Shown here piece after piece: positions 57,191-64,000 of a DNA stretch of 64,000 nt (positions within the stretch are counted from its first letter, which is position 1; each line of letters opens with the position of its first letter). The position numbers and the translations under genes are program-made. Origin of the DNA: Roseococcus sp. SYP-B2431 (GTDB lineage: Bacteria > Pseudomonadota > Alphaproteobacteria > Acetobacterales > Acetobacteraceae); the NCBI RefSeq assembly GCF_004336745.1, contig NZ_SJXD01000025.1:124001-188000 (forward strand). Reading direction: 5' to 3'. Below the pieces are notes generated by a model. The model worked only from the letters and a program-made list of their open reading frames with translations. It was not told the DNA's origin and ran no database searches.

Positions 57191-58381
57191 GTGTTGAGAG
57201 CCCTTGCCCTGCTGCTGGTCCTGACCGGGCCCGTCGCGGCCCCTCCGGCTGCAGCCCAGGATGCGGCATCGGCCCGCCGCGCAGCGGAAGCGGAGCGGGC
57301 GGCCGCCGCCCAGGCCGCCCACAGCGCGCGGGAGGCCGCGGCGCAGGAGGCGCGGCTGGCGGCCGAGCGCATCGCCGGGGCGTCGCGCGTGCAGGCGGCG
57401 GAGCGCGAAGCGCAGGCGGCGGCGGGCCGCGCCGAGACCGCGCGGCGGGCCGGCGCTGCGGCGCTGGCCGAGCAGGCGCGCCTGGCGGCCGAGATCGCGC
57501 CCATGGTGCCGCTGCTCATGCGTCTGGCGACGCAGCCCGGGCCGCTGCTGCTCGCGGCCCCGATGCCGCCCGCGGATGTCGCGATCGGGCTCGCGGGCCT
57601 GCGGGTCATGCTGCGGGATGCCGAGGTCAAGGCGCGGCTGCTGCGCGAGATGGGCGAGCGCGCGGCGATGGAGGCGGCCAGCCTGGCGCGCGAGCAGGGG
57701 CGGCTCGCCGCCGCGGAGGAGGCGGCGCGGCAGGCCTCGGCGGCGCTGGACCGGCAGCTCGATCACGCGCGGCGGTTGTTCGCGGAGCGCAGCGCCGCCG
57801 AACGCGGCGCGACCGCGCGCGCTGAACAGGCGGTGCAGCGTGCGCGCTCCCTCGAGGAGGCGCTCGCGCGGCTGGAGCGCCAGCGGGCGGAACAGGCGCG
57901 GCGCGAGGCCGAGCGCGAGCGCCGCGAGGAGGAGCGGGATCGCCGCGAGGCGGCGCGTCCGCGATCCAGCGGGCGTGTGCCCGTGCCCGCCCCGCTGCGC
58001 ACGGCGCCCGATGCCGCGGGTGCCCTGCCGGTGGCCGGCGCGCTGGTCCGCGACTTCAACGCGCCGGGCGAGGGCGGCCCCTCGCGCGGCCTCACCTTCG
58101 CGGCCCAGCCGGGCGCGCGCGTGACGGCGCCCTGCAGCGGCAGCGTCGCCTTCGCCGCGCCCTTCCGCAGCTACGGGCGCATGGTGATCCTGGATTGCGG
58201 CGGCGGGCAGCACCTGGTGCTGGCGGGGATGGAGCGACTCGATGTCGCGGGCGGCCAGCGCGTGCGCTCGGGCGAGCCGGTGGGCGTGCTCCCGGCCGCG
58301 CCGCGCCCCACTCTTTATATGGAGCTGCGGCGACGCGGCGAGGCGGTCGATCCGCGCCCCTGGCTGCGGGCGGGGGCCTGA
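57191..58381 (+). CDS. EnvC-like murein hydrolase activator with degenerate M23 domain
   Basis: 396 aa. A signal peptide (from GTG 57191, alternatively TTG 57194) is followed by ~230 residues of Ala/Arg/Glu-rich coiled coil and an M23-type domain. The domain shows PGARVTAPCSGSVAFA, GRMVILDCGGGQHLVLAGM and LYMELRRRG, but the HxxxD and HxH zinc ligands are missing, as in EnvC. EnvC switches on amidases at division. Opposite-strand neighbour is the GST. HbpS-like gene follows 64 bases downstream. Confidence 0.83.
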   Translation: MLRALALLLVLTGPVAAPPAAAQDAASARRAAEAERAAAAQAAHSAREAAAQEARLAAERIAGASRVQAAEREAQAAAGRAETARRAGAAALAEQARLAAEIAPMVPLLMRLATQPGPLLLAAPMPPADVAIGLAGLRVMLRDAEVKARLLREMGERAAMEAASLAREQGRLAAAEEAARQASAALDRQLDHARRLFAERSAAERGATARAEQAVQRARSLEEALARLERQRAEQARREAERERREEERDRREAARPRSSGRVPVPAPLRTAPDAAGALPVAGALVRDFNAPGEGGPSRGLTFAAQPGARVTAPCSGSVAFAAPFRSYGRMVILDCGGGQHLVLAGMERLDVAGGQRVRSGEPVGVLPAAPRPTLYMELRRRGEAVDPRPWLRAGA

Positions 58382-58445
58382 GGGCTCGCTTGACGGAACG
58401 CGCCGGGCGGGCCTTCTTCGATGGAGATCTTCCGGAGAGAACACC

Positions 58446-58913
58446 ATGCCGCAGCCCGCCTATCCCGCCGCCGTGAACGGCCTGACCCTCAAGCAGGCGG
58501 AGGTCATCGCCGATGCGGCGCTGGCCAAGGGGCGGGAGCTTGGGCTGCTGCCGCTCTGCGTGCAGGTGCTCGACGCCGGCGGCCATGTGAAGGTGACCAA
58601 GCGCGAGGACGGCGCGAGCCTGGGCCGGCCCGAGGTCGCGATGGGCAAGGCCTATGGCGCGCTGGCGATGGGCTTTGGCACGCGCGAGCTGGCGCGGCGC
58701 GCGCAGGCCATGCCGGGCTTCACCAACGCGCTGTCCGACCTCATGGGCGGCAAGGCCGTGCCGGTGCAGGGCGGCGTGTTGGTGCGCGATAAGAACAACG
58801 TGCTGCTGGGCTCGGTCGGGATCTCGGGCGATGCCTCCGCGAAGGACGAGGAGTGCTGCATCGCGGGGATCGAGGCGGCAGGGCTGGCGCCGGACACGGG
58901 TGATCCGGCGTGA
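58446..58913 (+). CDS. GlcG/HbpS family heme-binding-like protein (DUF336)
   Basis: 155 aa. The family core is clear: LTLKQAEVIADAALAKGREL, LCVQVLDAGGHVKVTKREDG, and GGVLVRDKNNVLLGSVGISG followed by a Cys pair EECCIAG. HbpS binds heme; GlcG occurs with glycolate genes. No signal peptide, so cytoplasmic. ATG 58446 follows GGAGAGAACACC. Confidence 0.87.
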   Translation: MPQPAYPAAVNGLTLKQAEVIADAALAKGRELGLLPLCVQVLDAGGHVKVTKREDGASLGRPEVAMGKAYGALAMGFGTRELARRAQAMPGFTNALSDLMGGKAVPVQGGVLVRDKNNVLLGSVGISGDASAKDEECCIAGIEAAGLAPDTGDPA

Positions 58914-59167
58914 TTTTTCGGCCTCAGGCGCCGGGCGCGCGCTCCGCGCGCTTGGCTACGCCGGGCAACTGGAGCGCCGGCCGGTAAGTCAGCTGGGCGG
59001 CGCCGGCCGCTGTGCGGCCGGAAGCTGGCCTGGTGCCGATGAACTTATGCGGGAGGATTGGCGCCCGCAATCGACGATCCGGCCACGGCGGCCGGTGCCG
59101 CCCGACCGCCCTCACCTTGAGCGCGACAAGCGCACGGGCGCGCGCCCGGCGTTTGAGGGCCACAAGC
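58914..59167. other. Structured intergenic segment rich in inverted repeats
   Basis: Several perfect dyads in 254 bases: GCGCGCG/CGCGCGC near 58932-58950, CCGGCCGC (59003-59010) with GCGGCCGG (59014-59021), and CCGGCC (59079-59084) with GGCCGG (59090-59095). Open frames exist on the minus strand but are low complexity. Could be a palindromic intergenic element or the boundary of the phage-like module. Confidence 0.45.
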
Positions 59168-59818
59168 TTATTGGCTGGCCCACAGAATCCGGTGCATCCA
59201 CGCCACATCCGGCAGCTCGAAGCTGTAGTCGGGATGTGCGGGATTGAGGCTCGCCAGCTCGATCCGCTTCGCGCTCTGGCGCTTCAGCTCCTTCGCCATC
59301 ACCTCGCCGAGCCGTGTGCGCACCACCACGCGATCGCCCCGCCGGATGGGGGCTGCGGGCGAGACGATCACCGCGTCGCCGTCGCGGAAGACCGGCTCCA
59401 TGGAATCGCCGGAAATCTCCAGCGCATAGGCATTGGGGTCGCTGATTTCGGGCAGGCTGATCTCGTCCCAGCTCCCGCCGACGGGAAAGCCGCCATCGTC
59501 GAAGAAGCCCTCGCTGCCGGCCTGGGCGAGTCCGATCAGGGGGATGCGGCGCGAGGGGCGGGGCCCGCGCGAGAGGCTCGGCAGGGCCGCCTGGCCCGAG
59601 ACCAGCGCGGCAAAGGCCTCGATTCCCGCGCCGGTGGCCGCGAGCACCTTCGCGACGCTCTCCGTGGAGGGCCAGCGCGCGCGCCCGTCCGGCCCGATCC
59701 GTTTCGAGGGATTGAAGGCCGTCGGATCCAGCCCGGCTCGCTTGGCGAGGCCGGAGGCGGAGAGCCCGTTCTCTGCGGCCAGCGAATCGATCGCGCGCCA
59801 GATGTCATCGTGTCGCAT
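59168..59818 (-). CDS. Phage-type repressor, HTH plus S24 (LexA/CI) autopeptidase domain
   Basis: 216 aa. An N-terminal helix-turn-helix (NGLSASGLAKRAGLDPTAFN) joins a LexA/CI C-domain: cleavage Ala-Gly at 100-101 (LAQAGSEG), nucleophile Ser139 in GDSMEP and Lys176 in VMAKELKR. This arrangement is a self-cleaving repressor triggered by RecA filaments. It is not LexA itself, whose HTH is winged and different. It faces the rightward phage-like genes across a 136-base divergent region with an SOS-box match. Confidence 0.88.
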   Translation of the reverse strand: MRHDDIWRAIDSLAAENGLSASGLAKRAGLDPTAFNPSKRIGPDGRARWPSTESVAKVLAATGAGIEAFAALVSGQAALPSLSRGPRPSRRIPLIGLAQAGSEGFFDDGGFPVGGSWDEISLPEISDPNAYALEISGDSMEPVFRDGDAVIVSPAAPIRRGDRVVVRTRLGEVMAKELKRQSAKRIELASLNPAHPDYSFELPDVAWMHRILWASQ

Positions 59819-59905
59819 GGGATAGGACCATCATAGGTGTTGGTTCACGGTGCAATAGGAAAATGTTGCTTGTAGCGCTTGCAAGTCTCTCAACCGGGGG
59901 TTTAT

Positions 59906-59930
59906 GTTCGCTAAATGTTCTCATTCGTTC
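59906..59930. promoter_or_regulatory. Alphaproteobacterial SOS-box-like repeats between the repressor and the first phage gene
   Basis: GTTC (59906-59909), 7 bases, GTTC (59917-59920) fits the alphaproteobacterial LexA box GTTC-N7-GTTC exactly. A third GTTC (59927-59930) follows with 6 bases between. It lies 24 bases before the ATG at 59955. Binding by LexA or the S24 repressor is inferred. Confidence 0.6.
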
Positions 59931-59954
59931 TCGCCTGAAAGGAACCGAGCGTCC

Positions 59955-60389
59955 ATGTCCTCCTCCCCCCGTCCCAACCACCCCCGCATCCTCTCCAGCC
60001 TGGCAAAGACCGAGCCCTTCACCTCCGCTGAGGAGGCCTGGTTCTGGACCATGTCGGCCCTCGTCGCCCGGCGCGAGGGCGCGCGCATCGCCGCGGGCAA
60101 GGGTCTCGCCCAGCGCCCCTGCGAGCCCGACGACGTGATCAAGTGCCTCGACCGGCTGTACCGCCAGCGCCGTATCGAGCTGGCCCATGCGCGCATCCTG
60201 CGGATCTGGGGCGAGCGTGGCACTGCGCCCAGCGCGCACCACGCCCAGGAGCGCGGCGACTTCCGCCTCTGGCGCGAGGCGATGAACCGGCTGGAATGGC
60301 CGCTGCGGGTGAAGGGCATCGTCGCCGGCGCGCCGCGCATGGAGCAGGAGACGGCGGAGATCCTGCCTTTTCGGGGCAGCCGCGCGTGA
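59955..60389 (+). CDS. Small unknown protein, phage-module early gene
   Basis: 144 aa from ATG 59955 (MSSSPRPNHPRILSSLAKTE). Helical: EAWFWTMSALVARREGARIA, DDVIKCLDRLYRQRRIELAHARIL, RLWREAMNRLEWPL. The DVIKCLDRLYRQ helix plus basic surface is compatible with a DNA-binding role, but I do not recognise the family. First rightward gene, right after the SOS-like repeats; its stop overlaps the next start by 3 bases. Confidence 0.7.
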   Translation: MSSSPRPNHPRILSSLAKTEPFTSAEEAWFWTMSALVARREGARIAAGKGLAQRPCEPDDVIKCLDRLYRQRRIELAHARILRIWGERGTAPSAHHAQERGDFRLWREAMNRLEWPLRVKGIVAGAPRMEQETAEILPFRGSRA

Positions 60390-60847
60390 CGGCGGTCGCG
60401 CCGGCCGCGCGGCCGGCCCATCGCCGGCACCTCGGTGGGCAGCGCGCCTGGATCGTCTTCGGCGGGCGCGCGGATCACCTCTGGCAGCGCCTGCTCCGGC
60501 GCGGGTTCCGGCACTGCTTTGCCGCGCTGGAGGATCCGCACGGCTGGACCGTTCTGGACCCGCTCACCGGCCGCCTGCTGGTCGCGCGGCTCGAGGTTCC
60601 GGCGGGCTTCGACCTGCCGGGCTTCTACCGCCGCGCCGGGTTGCTGCCGGTTGGCCCCTTTCCCCTGGAGGAACCGGTGCTGGGCCGCGGGCTGCGGGGC
60701 GCGCCGTTCAGCTGCGTGGCCGTCTGCCGGGCCGTGCTCGGTCCGCACGCGCCCTTTGCCATGACGCCGCATGGGCTTTTCCACGCCCTCGTCCAGTCTC
60801 ATGAATCTAGGAAAAAATACTTGACTTCTTTCTCCGTTCCAACCTAG
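60386..60847 (+). CDS. Small unknown protein, phage-module
   Basis: 153 aa from GTG 60386, overlapping the preceding stop as GTGA. Arg-rich N-terminus (AARPAHRRHLGGQRAWIVF), then FGGRADHLWQRLLRRGFRHC and DPLTGRLLVARLEVP, and a central CVAVCRAVLG with two Cys. Resembles small phage-associated proteins with a cysteine near an active-site-like VAVC; function unknown. Its last 30 bases overlap a promoter-like sequence. Confidence 0.65.
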   Translation: MTAVAPAARPAHRRHLGGQRAWIVFGGRADHLWQRLLRRGFRHCFAALEDPHGWTVLDPLTGRLLVARLEVPAGFDLPGFYRRAGLLPVGPFPLEEPVLGRGLRGAPFSCVAVCRAVLGPHAPFAMTPHGLFHALVQSHESRKKYLTSFSVPT

Positions 60848-60944
60848 AACACTCAGGCCAAGGGGCGAATTGCGTCCCGAGGCTCTCCTCTCCCGACCGA
60901 CTGGCTTCCAGAAGGCCCGGCTCCCCTAGGAGCCGGGCCTTTTG
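60821..60944 (+). ncRNA. Candidate short transcript: sigma70-like promoter followed by an intrinsic terminator
   Basis: TTGACT (60821-60826), 18-base spacer, TAGAAC (60845-60850), then about 60 bases and a strong intrinsic terminator: AGGCCCGGCTCC (60913-60924), CCTA loop, GGAGCCGGGCCT (60929-60940), followed by TTT. A transcript of roughly 85 bases would result. It might be a small RNA or an attenuating leader for the portal-capsid genes downstream. Promoter and terminator are seen; the RNA itself is inferred. Confidence 0.5.
60913..60943 (+). terminator. Strong intrinsic terminator upstream of the structural genes
   Basis: 12-bp perfect stem AGGCCCGGCTCC / GGAGCCGGGCCT with a CCTA loop and TTT tail. 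It stops rightward transcription from the two small genes before the phage structural block. Confidence 0.85.
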
Positions 60945-61055
60945 CGTCTGTGCCGCCGCGCTCCCGCCGGATTGATTTCCGGCGGCCGCGCTTTTGTTCG
61001 GCATGCCGGAAGGGACGGGAGGCCAATCCCAGGATTCCCGAAGGAGTTGCCGCGC

Positions 61056-61289
61056 ATGGCAGGCCTGTTCCGCGTCCCGAAGCCGGTAGTCGTCCCACCG
61101 CCCGCACCGCCGCCGACGCCGACGGAGACCGCCACCGCCGCCAGCCGTGATGCCGAAGCCGAGGCGGCCCGGACCGAAAGCCGTGCCCGCGCAGGGGGCG
61201 GCATCGCGGGAACGGTCGCGACCTCGGCCCGCGGCGTGCTGACGGCGGCGCCCTTCCCCGCCGCGCGCAAGTCGCTGCTCGGGGAGTGA
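61056..61289 (+). CDS. Short phage protein, gp7.3-like
   Basis: 77 aa from ATG 61056, with AAGGAG at 61041-61046. Pro-rich start (LFRVPKPVVVPPPAPPPTPT), then ARTESRARAGG and a closing RGVLTAAPFPAARKSLLGE. The TESxRARAGG element and terminal ARKSLLG recall the small protein encoded just before the portal in podoviruses (T7 gp7.3-like) and in many prophages. Its stop overlaps a possible portal start. Confidence 0.68.
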   Translation: MAGLFRVPKPVVVPPPAPPPTPTETATAASRDAEAEAARTESRARAGGGIAGTVATSARGVLTAAPFPAARKSLLGE

Positions 61290-61294
61290 CGCAC

Positions 61295-62725
61295 ATGACC
61301 CCGCAGCAGATCCTCACGCGCCATGACCGCGCCGTCGCGCGCCGCCGCCCGCATGAAATCAGCTGGGCCGACGCCTATTCCCATGTCCTGCCCTCGCCGG
61401 GCGAAGCGCCGGCCCTCTACGACGCCACCGCCGCCGATGCCGCCGAGCAGCTGGCCGCCTCGCTGCTCGCCGAGCTGACGCCGCCCTGGTCGCGCTGGTT
61501 CGGCCTGGCACCCGCCTGCGCCATCGCCGATACCGAGGAGGGTCAGGCCGCCGCCTTCGCGCTGGAGGGCGCGGCCGACATCCTGCAGTCGCAGCTCGAC
61601 CGGTCCAACTTCGCGGTCGAGATGCACCAGGCCTTCCTCGACCTCGTCATCACCGGCACGGGCATCATGCTCGTCGAGGAGGCGCCGCCCGGCGAGGCCT
61701 CCGCGCTGCGCTTCTCCGCGGTGCCGGTCCGCACCGCCATCCTGGAGGAGGGGACGACGGGCCGGCTCGACACCGTCTTCCGCGAGGCGCGCATGACCAC
61801 CGCCGAGGTGCTGCGCCGCTTCCCCTTCGCCGAACTGCCCCAGGCCATGATCCGCGAGGGGGAAGCCGAAGAAGCCGATCCGCCGAAGCACCGCCTGATC
61901 GAGGCCATCTGGCCCGACGGCACCGGTCATCGCTACGCCGCCGTGCTCGACGCCGCCGCGCTGAAGGCGCCGCTCCTCGTCGCACAGGGCCGCTTCGCCG
62001 ATGGTCCCTTCATCGCCTTCCGCTGGCTGAAGGCTCCCGGCGAGGTCTATGGCCGCGGCCCGGTCGTCAAGGCACTCCCGGACATTCGCACGGCCAACCG
62101 CGTCGTCGAGCTGGTGCTGAAGAACGCCTCCATCGCGGCGACCGGCATCTGGCAGGCGGAGGACGACGGCGTGCTGAACCCCGCCACCGTGCAGCTCGTG
62201 CCGGGCGCGATCATTCCGAAGGCCCCGGGCAGCGCGGGCCTGACCCCGCTCGCCGCGCCCGGCAATTTCGACGTCTCGCAGCTCGTGCTGAACGACCTGC
62301 GCGCGCGCATCCGCTCGGCCCTGCTGGTCGACCGGCTCGGCACGCCGAAGGATGCGCGGATGACCGCGACCGAGGTGCTGGAGCGCAGCGCGGAGACGGC
62401 GCGGCTGCTCGGCGCCACCTATGGACGATTGCAGTCGGAGCTGCTGACCCCGCTGGTCGCGCGCAGCCTTGCGATCCTCGCGCGGCGCGGCGAGATCCCG
62501 CCGGTGCTGCTTGACCAGGGGCGCGTGGCGCTGCGCTACGAGAGCCCGCTGGCCCGCGTGCAGGGCCGCGCCGACGCGGCCAATACGCTGCTCTTCCTCG
62601 AGGCCGTCGCGAAGATGGGCGAGGCTGCCGCGTCCCAGGTCGACGCGCCGGCGGCCGCGCGCTGGCTCGCCCGCACGCTCGGCGCGCCCGCCGAAATCCT
62701 CGTCCCCGTTCCCAGCCCGGAGTGA
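61295..62725 (+). CDS. Phage portal (head-to-tail connector) protein, podovirus type
   Basis: 476 aa. PF12236-like head-tail connector: TPQQILTRHDRAVARRRPHE, YDATAADAAEQLAASLLAEL, FLDLVITGTGIMLVEEA, and YGRGPVVKALPDIRTANRVVEL, all hallmarks of T7-like portal proteins. It forms the dodecameric DNA gate in the capsid. Start ATG 61295 has GGGGAG 8 bases before; GTG 61286, overlapping the preceding stop, is the alternative. The scaffold gene follows immediately. Confidence 0.88.
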   Translation: MTPQQILTRHDRAVARRRPHEISWADAYSHVLPSPGEAPALYDATAADAAEQLAASLLAELTPPWSRWFGLAPACAIADTEEGQAAAFALEGAADILQSQLDRSNFAVEMHQAFLDLVITGTGIMLVEEAPPGEASALRFSAVPVRTAILEEGTTGRLDTVFREARMTTAEVLRRFPFAELPQAMIREGEAEEADPPKHRLIEAIWPDGTGHRYAAVLDAAALKAPLLVAQGRFADGPFIAFRWLKAPGEVYGRGPVVKALPDIRTANRVVELVLKNASIAATGIWQAEDDGVLNPATVQLVPGAIIPKAPGSAGLTPLAAPGNFDVSQLVLNDLRARIRSALLVDRLGTPKDARMTATEVLERSAETARLLGATYGRLQSELLTPLVARSLAILARRGEIPPVLLDQGRVALRYESPLARVQGRADAANTLLFLEAVAKMGEAAASQVDAPAAARWLARTLGAPAEILVPVPSPE

Positions 62726-62733
62726 TGCCCCAC

Positions 62734-63450
62734 ATGTCCGACAACCTGCTGCAGGCCGCGCCCGAACCCACCCGCCCGTCCGACATCCCGGAAAAATTCT
62801 GGGACAGCGAGAACGGCGCGATGCGCGTGGACGCGCTGCTGAAAAGCTACCGAGAGCTGGAGCGGCGCATGTCGCATCGCCTGGCGCCGCCGACCGACGC
62901 CTCGGACGACGAGGAGCGCCGCCGCTGGCGCGAGATGATGAACATCCCCGACAGCCCCGAAGGCTATCACGTCGAGGCAAAGCACGAGCTCTGCGGCCCA
63001 GATCCGGCGATCAATGCGCGGCTGCACGCGGCCGGCTTCTCCTGCGATCAGGTGCAGCTCGTCTATGATCTCGCCTCCGAGCGGCTGCTGCCGCTGATCG
63101 CCGAGGCGGCGCAGCAGTTCGAGGCCGACCGCCAGGCGGAGAAGCTGCGCGAGCATTTCGGCGGCGACGAGCGCTTCCGCCGCGTGGCCGCACAGCTCTC
63201 CGCCTGGGGCCGCGCCAATCTGCCGCCCGCCGTCTTCGAGGCGCTGGCCACGACTTCGGAGGGCGTGCTGGCGCTGGAACGCATGATGCAGGGCAACGAG
63301 CCCGGACTGGCGCGCGACGCTGCGCCGCCGGCCACGATGGACGAGGGCGAGCTGCGCCGGATGATGCGCGACCCGCGCTACTGGCGTCAGCGCGAGCCGG
63401 AATTCGTGAAGCGCGTGACCGAGGGCTTCCGCAAGCTCGTGAACGGCTGA
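62734..63450 (+). CDS. Phage capsid scaffold/assembly protein
   Basis: 238 aa, mostly helical and charged. SDIPEKFWDSENGAMRVDAL, SYRELERRMSHRL and MNIPDSPEGYHVEAKH match the T7-like scaffold opening, where a conserved PEKFWD occurs; the C-terminus ends with REPEFVKRVTEGFRKLVNG. Scaffold guides capsid folding and leaves the head. Start ATG 62734 (ATG 62725 is possible but too near the GGAG). Lies between portal and capsid as in T7. Confidence 0.85.
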   Translation: MSDNLLQAAPEPTRPSDIPEKFWDSENGAMRVDALLKSYRELERRMSHRLAPPTDASDDEERRRWREMMNIPDSPEGYHVEAKHELCGPDPAINARLHAAGFSCDQVQLVYDLASERLLPLIAEAAQQFEADRQAEKLREHFGGDERFRRVAAQLSAWGRANLPPAVFEALATTSEGVLALERMMQGNEPGLARDAAPPATMDEGELRRMMRDPRYWRQREPEFVKRVTEGFRKLVNG

Positions 63451-63721
63451 TGCCGGATTGATCCGGGGCGAGTGACGCGCTGCCGATCGCGCGCCCGCCC
63501 CGTGAGGCCGCCGGTTCTCCTCCTCCCCGGAACCGGCGGCCCGCGCCCGCCGCCGCAGCCTCGGCCATGCCCCCTCGGACAGGCCCTGGCGCGCGGCGGG
63601 CGCGCACCCTTTCGTCCGCGCAGAACCCGGCTTCCGGGCGCGTGGCGCCGGCACGATGCCGCGGCCCGTCCCGGTCAACCGCGCGCCGTGTCTTCCCGAC
63701 AATCCATCTGGAGAACGACAG
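63451..63721 (+). other. Leader between scaffold and capsid genes
   Basis: 271 bases without a gene. It has a strong hairpin, GCCGCCGGTTC (63507-63517) with GAACCGGCGGC (63530-63540), and a GGAGAACGACAG stretch before the capsid ATG. Possibly a regulated leader boosting capsid expression (inference). Confidence 0.45.
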
Positions 63722-64000
63722 ATGTCCGGTTCCATCGACCAGGCTTTCGTCAAGCAGTACCAGGCCGAGGTTCACCTCGCCTATCAGCGGCAGGGCTCCA
63801 AGCTGCGCCCCACCGTGCGCAGCAAGTCCGACATCAAGGGCGCCAGCACCGTCTTCCAGCGCGTCGGTCGCGGCACCGCGACCTCCAAGTCGCGCAACGG
63901 CGTGGTGCCGGTGATGAACCTCGAATACTCCGCGGTGGAATGCTTCCTCGCCGACCATTACGCCGGCGACTGGATCGACAAGCTCGACGAGCTGAAGACC
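63722..64000 (+). CDS. Phage major capsid protein, N-terminal part (3' truncated by window)
   Basis: 93 codons seen, starting MSGSIDQAFVKQYQAEVHLA, then AYQRQGSKLRPTVRSKSDIK and AVECFLADHYAGDWIDKLDEL. This matches the N-arm of T7-like major capsid proteins (HK97 fold family). The gene continues beyond the window. GAGAACGACAG precedes ATG 63722. Confidence 0.82.
   Translation, partial: MSGSIDQAFVKQYQAEVHLAYQRQGSKLRPTVRSKSDIKGASTVFQRVGRGTATSKSRNGVVPVMNLEYSAVECFLADHYAGDWIDKLDELKT

Noticed and set aside
58924-59208. 94-codon minus-strand frame in the palindromic segment
   Set aside because: Low complexity and overlaps perfect inverted repeats; listed as a structured region instead.
59168-64000. 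Searched for integrase, attachment repeats or tRNA beside the phage-like genes
   Set aside because: None seen up to 58 kb on the left; the right side is beyond the window.

Overview
The window is about 70% GC chromosomal DNA, densely packed, with mostly G/C third codon positions. A CcrM-type cell-cycle methyltransferase, a zf-CHCC protein next to polA, a thrC / M16-peptidase pair, a GTTC-N7-GTTC SOS box of the alphaproteobacterial kind and several orphan periplasmic binding proteins all point to an alphaproteobacterium. I infer an Acetobacteraceae / Roseomonas-like Rhodospirillales member from overall flavour. No rRNA, tRNA, IS element or CRISPR array is visible.

Layout. 1-4.9 kb: end of a PaaI-type thioesterase, then a tandem glycine riboswitch controlling gcvT-gcvH-gcvP. 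5-8.1 kb: orphan substrate-binding protein, cupin, NTF2-like protein and aquaporin. 8.3-14.6 kb: thrC, M16 peptidase, PmbA/TldE, a PRISE-like SDR and MYG1. 14.7-18.1 kb: second orphan binding protein, a Xre/ParS-RES toxin-antitoxin pair with a repeat-flanked promoter, and a YghU-like GST. 18.1-30.6 kb: DUF900 hydrolase, MFS transporter, polA, zf-CHCC protein, lipoprotein hydrolase, Bug-family binding protein, hrpB, a zinc-type dehydrogenase-like protein and a metallo-beta-lactamase-fold protein. 30.7-40.5 kb: a circularly permuted ROK-type kinase, an RND efflux pump with its adaptor, a DUF5666-like protein, a D-2-hydroxyacid dehydrogenase and a metallophosphoesterase overlapping a Ser/Thr kinase-UspA fusion. 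40.5-51.6 kb: nth, DUF2244, a continuous gpmI-gshB frame, PhzF, exonuclease III, FAH-family hydrolase, PuuD-like amidotransferase, lolA, a TorF-type porin and rnhB. 51.7-58.9 kb: ccrM, a tiny membrane protein, opgH, FkbM methyltransferase, VOC protein, GST, EnvC-like protein and a GlcG/HbpS protein.

59.2-64 kb, running off the end, is a podovirus-like module. An S24 (CI/LexA-like) repressor is divergent from a rightward block: two unknown small genes, a short promoter-terminator unit, a gp7.3-like protein, portal, scaffold and major capsid protein. Portal-scaffold-capsid is the T7 gp8-gp9-gp10 order. An SOS box lies in the divergent region, which suggests DNA-damage control.

Much of the rest is housekeeping: one-carbon metabolism, DNA replication, repair and methylation, envelope biogenesis, glutathione and redox chemistry. 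The most interesting points are the SOS-linked phage module, the permuted ROK family, the gpmI-gshB fusion frame, the kinase-UspA/phosphoesterase couple and the RES toxin operon with its operator repeats.
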